From contig JBOGIQ010000025.1 of NCBI GenBank assembly GCA_050742535.1, positions 1 through 31,718 of the forward strand: a stretch of 31,718 nt of DNA. The letters are read 5' to 3'. The position numbers and the translations under genes were made by a program. Position 1 is the stretch's first letter. The number at the start of each line of letters is the position of its first letter. This stretch comes from Gp6-AA40 sp050742535 (lineage in GTDB: Bacteria; Acidobacteriota; Vicinamibacteria; Vicinamibacterales; UBA2999). The notes under the pieces were generated by a model. The model was not told the DNA's origin. It saw only the letters and a list, made by a program, of their open reading frames with translations, and did no database searches. Shown here piece after piece: positions 16,201 to 24,145 of this stretch.

Positions 16201-17534
16201 CGTTGAACGTCCTGCGCTTCGACGATCTGTCGTCGCTCGATGTGGGTCTCGTGAATCGCGACGCCGCCAAGGGCAGAGTGCCTCGGGCGGCCGACGGCGC
16301 GCCGCTGCCGTCGGTGCGGCTGTTCACCGACACGCGCGACGCGGTGACGCATGCCGACTACCTGCGGTTCGGCTGCGTCCTCGTCTCGCGCTATCGCGGC
16401 ATCCTTGTTCCGTCGAAGCAGGCGGTCCGCGCCGAGTCTGCGCACCCGGAGAAGAACGACGCCACCTCGGATGAGGTCCGTGAACTCGAGCCCCGCCGTT
16501 GCTGGCGGCGGGTCGTCGCGCCCTTCCGTGGCGATCTCTCCGCGCTGAAGGCTCCGAAAGTGCTCGCGATCCTGCCGCTGACCGAACGGCTGCCGCTGCC
16601 GCAGCTCGAGGACGTCTCCAACGACGCGACGCCTTTCCTCGTCGTCCTCGACGAGATCTGGTTCAGGGAGTACGGGCATGGAGAGCAGCTCGGCGTCGAG
16701 GTCGTGCTCGAGACCAAGGAGATCGGTGAAGAGGACAGCGAGAAGCGGCCGTTCAGGATCGGCCCTCTGCCCGATCACTATCTCGTGACCCACCTCTTGA
16801 AGGCGCCGTTCGTGAACAAGCGGCTGTACCCCGAGTCCACTGACGAGGAACAGCAGGTGCCCGAACATCGCCGCACGTTCCAGGCGTTTGGGCCATTCGG
16901 CTATTCGCTCGATCGGTCAGGCAACGAAGCCGTCTCGAACGCGACGGCGTTCGTCGTGTATCCGCCGAAGATCGTCAGGCCGCACTACGCGGCCTTCGTG
17001 CGGCTGCGCCGTGTCCTTCGCGACGTCGAGGGACGGTTCGTGAAGGAAGGTCCTCCCGGGTCCACCTATGCGCTCTACACGCAGCCGGACGCCAAGCAGG
17101 TGATCTCGGTCGATCCCAGTGGCCTGCGGATCGAGGGCGCGCGCTACACAGGCGCGCAGCTCGGCCTCCCCGTCGCGGAAAACGCGGGCGGCGTGATGCA
17201 GCAGTACCGCTATCTGCTGATTGTGGGCCGCGGGGTGCGGGACTTCGGCCGGGGCGAGGAGCTGGTGCTGCCCGATCGGGCGGCGTGGATCACGGAGGGT
17301 GGCGACGTGACATGGGCGGGCGGTCAGCCGCCGGCCGCGGGATCGTACCGCGGCCGCGTGCTCGAGATCCTGCTCAGCGGTCGTTTCGAGCCGGGTGCCT
17401 CGCCGCTCGAAACCCAGGCGCCTTCCCTGAAGGCCGTCTTCAAGTCGCTGTTCGCGAGCGGCGTGTTGCCGGAGGATGCGCCCGGGATGATCCGGAGGAT
17501 CTCTGGAACAATCGACGTGACCTTCCGTCGCTGA
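13230..17534 (+). CDS. Large-locus protein C: 1434-aa protein of unknown function
   Basis: Starts at the ATG at 13230, 8 nt after the preceding stop, with AGAGG at about 7-nt spacing. The frame is open much further upstream (to 12363), but that part overlaps protein B and reads as an Arg/Ala-rich shadow, so the short start is right. The N-terminus MADILLNLTILPVGPRRAFE is not a signal peptide. The protein looks mainly beta-rich with a helical stretch near residues 275-390 (e.g. ARVLKAALASTLAFTEALRA). Visible blocks include ASATIKATWYFDITLDADQA, LRYGDWYQFAGFVIDRAGG and the C-terminal SYRGRVLEILLSGRFEPG. No catalytic motif is recognised. It is the last gene of the plus operon and ends 32 bp from the 3' end of the minus operon. 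Homologues, if any, are outside what I can name. Confidence 0.55.
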   Translation: MADILLNLTILPVGPRRAFEVKTDAVWRFALQVAVAFQGEPKDGKERAAWARAMLPAIALDAKSPLKLSWAIFRSDAPLVRGDVNEARMEGGVTLTNGAKLDERLEQQYWPDFVVKTNEPPRVFGVSTSGRPDETSQAVMLLPAVLPSAGGAVPHLASATIKATWYFDITLDADQAGKIRTALADDDLQVGIAAWPQRFLDTRTDPAQAHTVLKDPWDFRPDQMLGIRYGEPMSDVSAVRAQTLRFSVHKLVATPEPVLKDYWFRTIDSRLDTLAEVHTLAEEALRPAALVGYLTPAVVIAAGIARPASTDPAADARLFLTIARKLFAEDRAIDPAGPARVLKAALASTLAFTEALRAEIAREAAAWWTLKAVVDAVNTQALREHAIVDHPWTNASQPELLFRDFATVLVPGTIDVKPVLPGEGIDVLFGEAGKRLRHEDANDTANDSDHAQIAERGILVRRAPTKARLVQQPWSIATAGVLAFDADHELEKPERFWGSVIDPGQGVNDESIPYDPRPVVRGVTCGFTNRLATSDERYQGVPMITQTVGSALHGVNGMDEGAPTLPPLLPLTMQPVGPVHRDQITGHTSCLVPPLRYGDWYQFAGFVIDRAGGIPSDLTLPAKAPLTCHFDWSSLDPGRLPALDVIDGAADQVIAKPIEFLRRVPVGEVNVRPPVNPKAPAALPEWPALPDGVTLRSREWLSSRTPKSESVPALLLSDGPEFSRTVRSLSFEVSAPVLDEHTVSRWMLPAAVDRSDPSQVAAARLRIAQVSEVVAAIHRSRAALDNDVDWTEQRDVLPFDPAVAGIGLRALLVNDAGAVATSQTFLDLAATITVSLGERLGVTGNAVRLQPGTFMVLELCPLVAAADFARFERLAMRDLIEEEPWIHPDGSSFIAFAPSRVLVEAATAAMPAARSLYDALTLSVLDTGAVDVTLASADGQPLPGMAFVETFELPRQRWTWRNRPILLPGASGSQSELPRELSSPPAARDTALNVLRFDDLSSLDVGLVNRDAAKGRVPRAADGAPLPSVRLFTDTRDAVTHADYLRFGCVLVSRYRGILVPSKQAVRAESAHPEKNDATSDEVRELEPRRCWRRVVAPFRGDLSALKAPKVLAILPLTERLPLPQLEDVSNDATPFLVVLDEIWFREYGHGEQLGVEVVLETKEIGEEDSEKRPFRIGPLPDHYLVTHLLKAPFVNKRLYPESTDEEQQVPEHRRTFQAFGPFGYSLDRSGNEAVSNATAFVVYPPKIVRPHYAAFVRLRRVLRDVEGRFVKEGPPGSTYALYTQPDAKQVISVDPSGLRIEGARYTGAQLGLPVAENAGGVMQQYRYLLIVGRGVRDFGRGEELVLPDRAAWITEGGDVTWAGGQPPAAGSYRGRVLEILLSGRFEPGASPLETQAPSLKAVFKSLFASGVLPEDAPGMIRRISGTIDVTFRR

Positions 17535-17566
17535 CGCTCCGTCGGTGGCGGTCGGGCGTGTTCTCG
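17535..17566. other. 32-bp gap between convergent operons
   Basis: Both large operons end here. A small inverted repeat, TCTCG (17562-17566), TTAT, CGAGA (17571-17575), overlaps the minus-operon stop codon. The stem is only 5 bp and has no T-tract on either side, so it is weak as an intrinsic terminator. Transcripts from the two operons are likely to overlap at their 3' ends unless Rho or another mechanism stops them. Confidence 0.3.
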
Positions 17567-19333
17567 TTATCGAGAGCCGCCTACCTCTTCGAGAACGTCG
17601 AAGGTAAGACCACTCTGGCCGGAACCACGACCGGTCTTCGAGCGGCGTCCGAGCCACAGCGTCACGCGACCGTCGATCCACCGTGTGCGTTGAAAGCTGC
17701 GCGTGACGATTCGGCCGGCGCGCGGAATCTCTTCTTCATTGACGAAGTACGCCACGGGTGCGATCCCTGGACCCACGAGAATGCTCCCGAGTGGGTTGTG
17801 AGCGCCGTGCGGCAGCCGCGCGCGTTGCAGACGGATCTCGCGGCTGCTGCCGGGTACGCGCACGGGCACGAACGGCCGCCAATGATGAGGAGCGCTGGTG
17901 CCGAGTCGGTAGCGGACGGTTGCGCCTGCCGCCGGCGGAGCGTGCACCTCCGGCGCAGGCTCGATAGCCGCCATTTCCCCGTCGGCGCCAATGCCGGCGG
18001 CGGACGGGACGATCCGTTCCACCGCCCAGCACATGTTGGCCATCTCGTCGCGGAGGAACACGACCTTCTCGATCGCGGCGCCCTCCATCGTCTTTGGAGT
18101 GGTTGCCAGCATGAGCAGCCGAGGCTGCGCGACGTCTCCTGCGGTCCGTGTTTCCAGGCCGAACATCGACCACCGACGCCAGTCTTCGTCGGCGCCGCGA
18201 TCTGCGGGGCGGACGAGCGTCACATCGCCGAACACGTCGTGGACGATGAGCCCGCGCGTCTCGAGGACTGCGCCGGTCTCGACCTCAACGGGGATCAGAC
18301 ACCAGTCGTTGGCGTACGCGAGCATGAACTCGACCAGCAGCAGCTTTGTGACGTCGGTCGGGCCTGCGGTCATGCCGGCGAAATCGATCTTGCGGTTCTC
18401 CATGTCCCACAGCCGGTGGCTTGGCATGCCGGCGAAGTTGATGGCGGTGGGAACGAACGACAGCGTTTCGTCGGAGAACGCTGTCTCGCCTGGTGCGGGG
18501 ACGCCCAGTTCCTGCCCCGCCGCGGCCACATCGACGGCGAACCAGTCGAGCCGGCCATGGGCGTAGCCATCGCCCGTGAGAACGATCTGCTCGCCGCCCG
18601 GGGCCGTTGCGCACGCAAAGCGGTATTCGAGATTTGCCGGCGCCCAGGCCGTGTCAGCCGGACTCGCCGGCTTGAAATAGAGCGCGTCGTACCACGCCCT
18701 CGTCCCGGTCGATGCGGTCATCGCTGCCGTGAGGAGCCCTCCGCTCAGACCCGACTGACTGGCGATCCTGCTGTCAGCCGTGTCGCCGAGCCAGGCCACC
18801 ACGTCAAACAGGTGGGTGTCCGACAGCGCAGAGAGCTGGCGTGCCTCGTCGTCGACGACTCCCTCGACCGTTGCCGCGTCGAACGGGTATGCGCGCCGGA
18901 GCCCTTCGTGTACGGCCGCCCGTTCCGACGACCCGAGACCGCCACGCACGAGGACCCTGTCGACGGCGCGGTAGATCTGCAGGAAGGCCATGCGATCGAG
19001 CGGCGGGGTTTCGCGTTCGACCACGGCTTCGAGCGGTACGTCAACGGGAAAGGCGCCGGGTTCTCCGTTGTGCGCCGCGTAACGGAGGAGCGGCCGTCGG
19101 CGCAACGCCAGCTGCGCCTCGATCGGAGAACCGGCATCGTCTCCCTTCAGCTCGAGGAACTGCCATTGCCGGGCGAGAAACCACAACGGATCCCGTGCCT
19201 CGGCGCGAAGCGCACGCTCGAACTCTTCGGTGCGGACCCGTCCTTCGAGCCGGTTCCATCCCGTGAAGAACGGCTTCGGCGTGAAGACCTCGGCGTTGAC
19301 GAGCAAGTGGGCGGCGGATACCTCGAATGGCAT
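17567..19333 (-). CDS. Large-locus protein D: 588-aa protein with DPLWFLARQWQ motif
   Basis: Start chosen at the ATG at 19333-19331, 4 nt after the upstream gene's stop, with AGG at suitable spacing. An upstream ATG at 19387 lies inside the previous gene and adds 18 unconvincing residues. The N-terminus MPFEVSAAHLLVNAEVF is not a signal peptide. Residues 24-70 carry a compact conserved-looking block: TGWNRLEGRVRTEEFERALR, then DPLWFLARQWQFLELKGDDA with GSP. I recall similar 'DPLW-LARQWQ...GEDAGSP' blocks in uncharacterised proteins of other bacteria, but no function is attached to them. The rest is mixed alpha/beta, with a possible beta-rich end (WIDGRVTLWLGRRSKTG). Last gene of the five-gene minus operon. 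Confidence 0.55.
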   Translation of the reverse strand: MPFEVSAAHLLVNAEVFTPKPFFTGWNRLEGRVRTEEFERALRAEARDPLWFLARQWQFLELKGDDAGSPIEAQLALRRRPLLRYAAHNGEPGAFPVDVPLEAVVERETPPLDRMAFLQIYRAVDRVLVRGGLGSSERAAVHEGLRRAYPFDAATVEGVVDDEARQLSALSDTHLFDVVAWLGDTADSRIASQSGLSGGLLTAAMTASTGTRAWYDALYFKPASPADTAWAPANLEYRFACATAPGGEQIVLTGDGYAHGRLDWFAVDVAAAGQELGVPAPGETAFSDETLSFVPTAINFAGMPSHRLWDMENRKIDFAGMTAGPTDVTKLLLVEFMLAYANDWCLIPVEVETGAVLETRGLIVHDVFGDVTLVRPADRGADEDWRRWSMFGLETRTAGDVAQPRLLMLATTPKTMEGAAIEKVVFLRDEMANMCWAVERIVPSAAGIGADGEMAAIEPAPEVHAPPAAGATVRYRLGTSAPHHWRPFVPVRVPGSSREIRLQRARLPHGAHNPLGSILVGPGIAPVAYFVNEEEIPRAGRIVTRSFQRTRWIDGRVTLWLGRRSKTGRGSGQSGLTFDVLEEVGGSR

Positions 19334-19337
19334 TGGT

Positions 19338-22300
19338 CTACCTGATTGCGACGAGGTCGCGAACGAGCAGGCGGGAGGGCCGGTCATCGCCGTGCGTGAA
19401 CGGCATGACGGCGGTTGGAAGAATCTGGAAGAGCGGCGACGCCGTCACGAGGTCGGGCTCCACCGCTCGCAAGCGCGCCTGCCTGAATGTATCGAGCACG
19501 ACGGCAACCAGTTCACTCCACTGCCATCGGCCGTCGGCTGTCGGAGGGACTGCGAGCAGGAGCGCCTGCGGTGCCACGGCGTTGGGGCGATCGAAATGAA
19601 ATGCCAGCCCGGTGGTCTCCCGCGCAGTCGGAACGGTTTCCGTCCACTCGTCGATGAGGAGCCCCTCGAGGTCCCCGCCGGCCGAGGCCGGCGCGTCGAG
19701 TGTCATCACACTCAGAATCTCGCCGTCTGCCGGCGGCGTGGTCCATTCGGCACCAATCCATGGATCGCCGGCCCGCAGCGGCAGCTGCACCGGGACTGCC
19801 CGAGGTTCATGGCCCGTACTCCAGAACGCGGCTGTACACGCCACTGCGACGTCGGCGAGGCGGGGCCGGACCCGGGTGAGCCGCTGCAGCCAGGTTTCGA
19901 GCGCCAGCGGATCAGCCTCCACAGGGTGTGCAAGTCTGGCGTCGATTTCGGCTTTGGCGCTGGCATCGAATGCGAACAGCGGCTGCACCGGATAGCTGGC
20001 ACCTAACGCCTCATGCGCGGCCGTTATCACGTTCCTCCAGCGCTGTTCGAGACGCGCAGCGCGCCGCCGCTGCTCGTCGACGGGATCCGCGAGCGGTGGA
20101 ACGGTCGGCAGTGGGGCCAGCGCCTCGGTCGCGCGCTGAACGTGCGCCCGCACAAGCGGCAGGACGAATCGACCCTGCTCGATCAGGATCTGAGCGGCGT
20201 TCGCGGAATCCCCGTTGCTGCTGCGAGGAAGCGCCTCGCCGAGGCCGTGGAGCACGGCAGCACGAAGCTGCGTACGAAGGAGTGCTGCTGACGGCGGGCC
20301 GTTCAGCGCCGCTTCGAGTGAATCCGCCACCGTGTTCAGCGCCTGCACCGTCTCACGGATGCGGTCAGGAAGCTCCGCGAAGTCGCCGTCCGCCGTCAGA
20401 CGATAGCCTTTCGGGTTCGACGGATTCGCCTTGATTGCGTCGGTGACCAGCCGAAAATCCTGCGCGTGGAGTCCGCGCGCCGAGGTCATCAACCGGCGCA
20501 GTGCGCGAAGGTGAGGCCAGAGCGTGGCCAGCGGAGTCGCGCCGGATGCCCGCCGGATGTCGACGACCAGAGTTGGCTGCTCCGAGGGTGCCGGCAACGG
20601 CGCAAACGACGTTTCCGCCTCGTCCGCGACGCCGTGTTCCGAACGGGCACGATCAGCCAGATGGCGTTCCAATTGGCTGGTTCCATCCCCGTGGCGATCT
20701 CCGCTCATCATGACGAGATCGATGGCATCGATGGCCATGTGATCGAGCGTCATGGTGATCGCCGTGTCGGCGGGGAGACGGACCTCGAATCCGATCGATT
20801 GCGGAGGCGGCAGCTGCCTGGCCAGCCAGGAATTCAACCGCGGATTGGTGCGTGCACGCGGTGACGGGGCCGCCAGCCATCCCGTCGCCGAATCGGCGAG
20901 GTGGAGTGTCACCCGTTCGGTGAAGGCACGCCCGCTGCGCGGCGTCTGCACGACGTCTGGAATCGGCGGCATTTCGCCGTTCGCGATGGCCCCGATCACG
21001 CCGCGCGCCCGATCGACGTTGGACTGCACGGCCTGATGCACGCTCTCCGCGAGCATGAGATCAGCGATCGAGTCGAGCGTCTCGTCCAGGCGCTCGAACT
21101 CGGTGCGGATGGCGTCGGCAATCACGCCGCTCCCCGGCAGTCCGGCGAGGCCGTGCGGATAGGCCGGGTTCCTGCGCACGTGCTCGACCAGGTCGTAGCC
21201 ATCCACCACATTCCGCGCTTCGATGACTTCTGCCGGCGTGTCGGCGGGCACCGCTGTGAGCCGGCGCGATACGAGCGGGAAACGCGCGCGCAGCACGTAG
21301 ATGAACTCATCCAGCTCGATGCCCGGATGGCGCTCATGGAGGCCGCGCTCGAGCTGATAGCCGAGCAGCGCCGCCAGGTCCTGGCCGGCCCTGATGCCCT
21401 CGATCATGCTCATCGCATCCCGTGTGCGGCGCGACGTGAGATTGACGCTCATCACCTCACGGTGATCCGGTTCGGCATGCGTCAGATAGGCGTTTCGCAG
21501 GACCGCGGCGGTCACCGCCTGGTTGAGCGACGGCGCATGGACGAAACCGCCGTTGCCTGGGCGCTCGACGACCGGTGCGTTGCGAAACGGCTCCGGCAGC
21601 GTCTGCGGATCGACCGGTATCGCAGGCGAGGCAGGGACCAGACTTTCGACATAGCCGAACGCTGCGAGATAGATACCCCGCGCGCGATCGTCCCGCCGGC
21701 GCATGTGATCGAGACGACGCGCCGCCAGGCCGGTGAGCCATGCATCGAGACGATAGCTTCCGAGGTCGACGTGCTCGGCAAACAGCCGCTCCAGAACGGC
21801 CGTTGGGCGGATGGCGAGCCGCGCGAGCGCGTCACGGTGCGACATCACCGGCAACGCCTCGGGAAGCGGCTCGCCTGCTTCCGAGCCGTTCGCGAAGCCG
21901 AGTAGCAGTTCACCGAGGGCACGGCTGCGGGACGAGAGTCCAAGCTTCCTCGAGTCGAACCGGGTCGCGAACTCGTCGGTCATCATCTCGACGCCGCTGA
22001 CGTTGACAACGGCAGGGGATCCCGATGCCGCAATCACCTCCGGACGGATCCGCACAACGAGGTCATGAGCGCTCGTCGTCAGGCGCGTCACCCACGCCAT
22101 CTGCAACAGCCGGTACAGCAGCGCGCGCGGCGGCGCGATCGGGGCGCCCTGATCGTCGACGAATGCCTCGCGCCGCAGCTGCTCGTCGGTGGCGTTCAGC
22201 AACCACTGGATGTAGTTGTTGGTTCCATCGAATCGGGACAGCCTCTCCGTCTCGGACAGCGGTACCGCCGGATCGAGATCGACCCCTGGAAGGACCAGCG

Positions 22301-24128
22301 GGTCTGCCGCATCGAAGAAGAAAAGGTCGCCGAGCGGCAGACCGGTGCGGTCCAGGCCGAGCGCGGCGAAGTTCTCGTTCCGGACCCTCTCACGCTCATT
22401 CCACCAGAGCGTCCGTACGTTCGGGGCCAGCCCCTCGAATGCCAGCGTGTTCCACGCCCATTCGTCGGTGACTGCCTTTCGGGACACAAACGAGGTGGAA
22501 CTGGCCAGCTGTCCGATGACGCGGAGGCTGGTGGCGACCGAATCCGGTCCCGTCCCCAGCTGAGCGAGCGCCGGATCGCTTTTGCGGGCGATCGCGTCGA
22601 AATGACTTCGGAGCCACTGCACGCCCTTGACCACGATCCCCACGTCCTCGGCTGGGTTGGCTGGAACCGCTTCCGTCCAGGCCATCAGATTCGAGGTCGT
22701 CAGGACGCCATACGGCTGCGTGCCGACTCGAATAGCGGGCAGGAGACTTCGTCCGGTGACGTACGTCAGGAAAAATCGTTCGATCGCCGCCTTTTCGCCG
22801 TCCGTCAGCCGACCGGCGACGAGCGCGCGCAGATAGATGCCGAACGTCGCCGGCCAGAGGGCGCGATTCATGGCCAGCGCGTCGGCGATGTCGAACGCCT
22901 CCGCGGCGTTTGGCCAATCGCTGATCGTCTCGAAGCTGAGGCCGAGCGCCTCCGCCAGCCGTTGCGCATCCGACTTGCCGGCATGATCGAGCACCGCTGT
23001 CGCGACCAGGCCTTCGACCTCCTGTGCCACGAGCGCTTCGTCGGCTGACAGATCGGTTGTGAACGCCGACGGCGTGCCATCGGTATTGTTGGTGGGGGCG
23101 CCCTGGCGCACGATATCGATGCCTTTCGTGAACCGCTGATCAGCAAAGAGTTCCTCGACCGCCGCCGCGCCTGCTTCTGGTGACAACGAGGCCTTGACGC
23201 CGATGGCGACGACTCGGTGAAACCCGATCGCGTCGAACGGTGGCGGTACCGTCAGGGTCACTGCCATTCCTGCTTCGACGGCTCGCTCGAAGTTGAACAG
23301 CCATTCGAGCTTGGGGTTCGCGGCGAGCCTGCCCGACGGATCGCGGAGCAACTCCGCGAGCGGCGCACCGGGATCGGGACCGAGTTGCAGGACGTCCGGG
23401 ATCAGGCGACCGGTCTGTTGCGCAACCGTGTTCCCCTGCTGGTCGAACGCCATCACGATGAACTGATCCGGCAGCAGACGTGCCCGCGGCGGCGCCGAGA
23501 GGTGGGGCGGACGCGACGGTTCATCCTGCGGTACGCCGGGGCGAGTCCTCCGGGCGACGTAACGGGCGCGCGGACCGCCAAACGCGGTGGCGAGCGTTGC
23601 CCATGCTGTCGCGTCTGCTCGACGGCGATCCTCACCAGTGAATCCGGCGGCCTCCGCTCTGGCCGCCCAGTAGCGGCCGCCGGCCGCCCGTTCGTTGTCC
23701 GTGAGGAGCGGGTCGTGTGTGGAAACCAGGATGTCATCGGGAAAGATGCGGACGCGGAGCTGCGTCTGGCCGGCCTCGCGGTGAAACTTGGTTTCCAGCC
23801 GGACTGGGAAGAGCAGCACCGGCACGTGATCGTCGAGCTGGCCGATTCGATCGTCGATGTCGATGTCGAGCACCTCCAGCGCATGGCTGGCGAACGTGTC
23901 GCCGAGCTGCCCGGCCGTGGCGCGTCGCTCGCCGGCTGCCCGTTCGGTCTCTGCGATCTCCTGTTCGAGCGCGGCCGCCGTCACCGCGTCGGAGATACGC
24001 ATCGCCTCAGCGCGGCGCGCCTGCAGGGCGTCCACGCGCAGCGCCAGCGCCCGTGCCTCTGTGCGGGCGGTCTCCCGCGCGCGCTGGACGTCGGCGAGTC
24101 TGGTCTGCAGATCGGTGAGGCGTGACAT
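19338..24128 (-). CDS. Large-locus protein E: 1596-aa protein with N-terminal coiled coil
   Basis: Starts at the ATG at 24128-24126, 17 nt after the upstream stop, with GGGAG upstream. Residues 1-80 (LTDLQTRLADVQRARETART, then ALEQEIAETERAAGERRAT) form a clear coiled coil. Next comes LDDHVPVLLFPVRLETKF (about 98-115), then RVRIFPDDILVSTHDPLLTD. A block around residues 315-355 reads IGFHRVVAIGVKASLSPEAG and QGAPTNNTDGTPSAF. The C-terminus has AVAPQALLLAVPPTADGRWQ followed by LRAVEPDLVTASPLFQILP. I have the impression of seeing the PVRLETxF, FPDD-THDP and G-PTNNT blocks together in other uncharacterised bacterial proteins. No catalytic signature, signal peptide or membrane helix is evident. The middle is largely helical. 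It may be a scaffold subunit; that is inference only. Confidence 0.55.
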   Translation of the reverse strand: MSRLTDLQTRLADVQRARETARTEARALALRVDALQARRAEAMRISDAVTAAALEQEIAETERAAGERRATAGQLGDTFASHALEVLDIDIDDRIGQLDDHVPVLLFPVRLETKFHREAGQTQLRVRIFPDDILVSTHDPLLTDNERAAGGRYWAARAEAAGFTGEDRRRADATAWATLATAFGGPRARYVARRTRPGVPQDEPSRPPHLSAPPRARLLPDQFIVMAFDQQGNTVAQQTGRLIPDVLQLGPDPGAPLAELLRDPSGRLAANPKLEWLFNFERAVEAGMAVTLTVPPPFDAIGFHRVVAIGVKASLSPEAGAAAVEELFADQRFTKGIDIVRQGAPTNNTDGTPSAFTTDLSADEALVAQEVEGLVATAVLDHAGKSDAQRLAEALGLSFETISDWPNAAEAFDIADALAMNRALWPATFGIYLRALVAGRLTDGEKAAIERFFLTYVTGRSLLPAIRVGTQPYGVLTTSNLMAWTEAVPANPAEDVGIVVKGVQWLRSHFDAIARKSDPALAQLGTGPDSVATSLRVIGQLASSTSFVSRKAVTDEWAWNTLAFEGLAPNVRTLWWNERERVRNENFAALGLDRTGLPLGDLFFFDAADPLVLPGVDLDPAVPLSETERLSRFDGTNNYIQWLLNATDEQLRREAFVDDQGAPIAPPRALLYRLLQMAWVTRLTTSAHDLVVRIRPEVIAASGSPAVVNVSGVEMMTDEFATRFDSRKLGLSSRSRALGELLLGFANGSEAGEPLPEALPVMSHRDALARLAIRPTAVLERLFAEHVDLGSYRLDAWLTGLAARRLDHMRRRDDRARGIYLAAFGYVESLVPASPAIPVDPQTLPEPFRNAPVVERPGNGGFVHAPSLNQAVTAAVLRNAYLTHAEPDHREVMSVNLTSRRTRDAMSMIEGIRAGQDLAALLGYQLERGLHERHPGIELDEFIYVLRARFPLVSRRLTAVPADTPAEVIEARNVVDGYDLVEHVRRNPAYPHGLAGLPGSGVIADAIRTEFERLDETLDSIADLMLAESVHQAVQSNVDRARGVIGAIANGEMPPIPDVVQTPRSGRAFTERVTLHLADSATGWLAAPSPRARTNPRLNSWLARQLPPPQSIGFEVRLPADTAITMTLDHMAIDAIDLVMMSGDRHGDGTSQLERHLADRARSEHGVADEAETSFAPLPAPSEQPTLVVDIRRASGATPLATLWPHLRALRRLMTSARGLHAQDFRLVTDAIKANPSNPKGYRLTADGDFAELPDRIRETVQALNTVADSLEAALNGPPSAALLRTQLRAAVLHGLGEALPRSSNGDSANAAQILIEQGRFVLPLVRAHVQRATEALAPLPTVPPLADPVDEQRRRAARLEQRWRNVITAAHEALGASYPVQPLFAFDASAKAEIDARLAHPVEADPLALETWLQRLTRVRPRLADVAVACTAAFWSTGHEPRAVPVQLPLRAGDPWIGAEWTTPPADGEILSVMTLDAPASAGGDLEGLLIDEWTETVPTARETTGLAFHFDRPNAVAPQALLLAVPPTADGRWQWSELVAVVLDTFRQARLRAVEPDLVTASPLFQILPTAVMPFTHGDDRPSRLLVRDLVAIR

Positions 24129-24145
24129 TGGCTACCCGTCTCCCG

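Noticed and set aside
19334..19387. Earlier ATG for protein D
   Set aside because: It lies inside protein E; the ATG at 19333 fits the operon spacing and begins the conserved-looking sequence.
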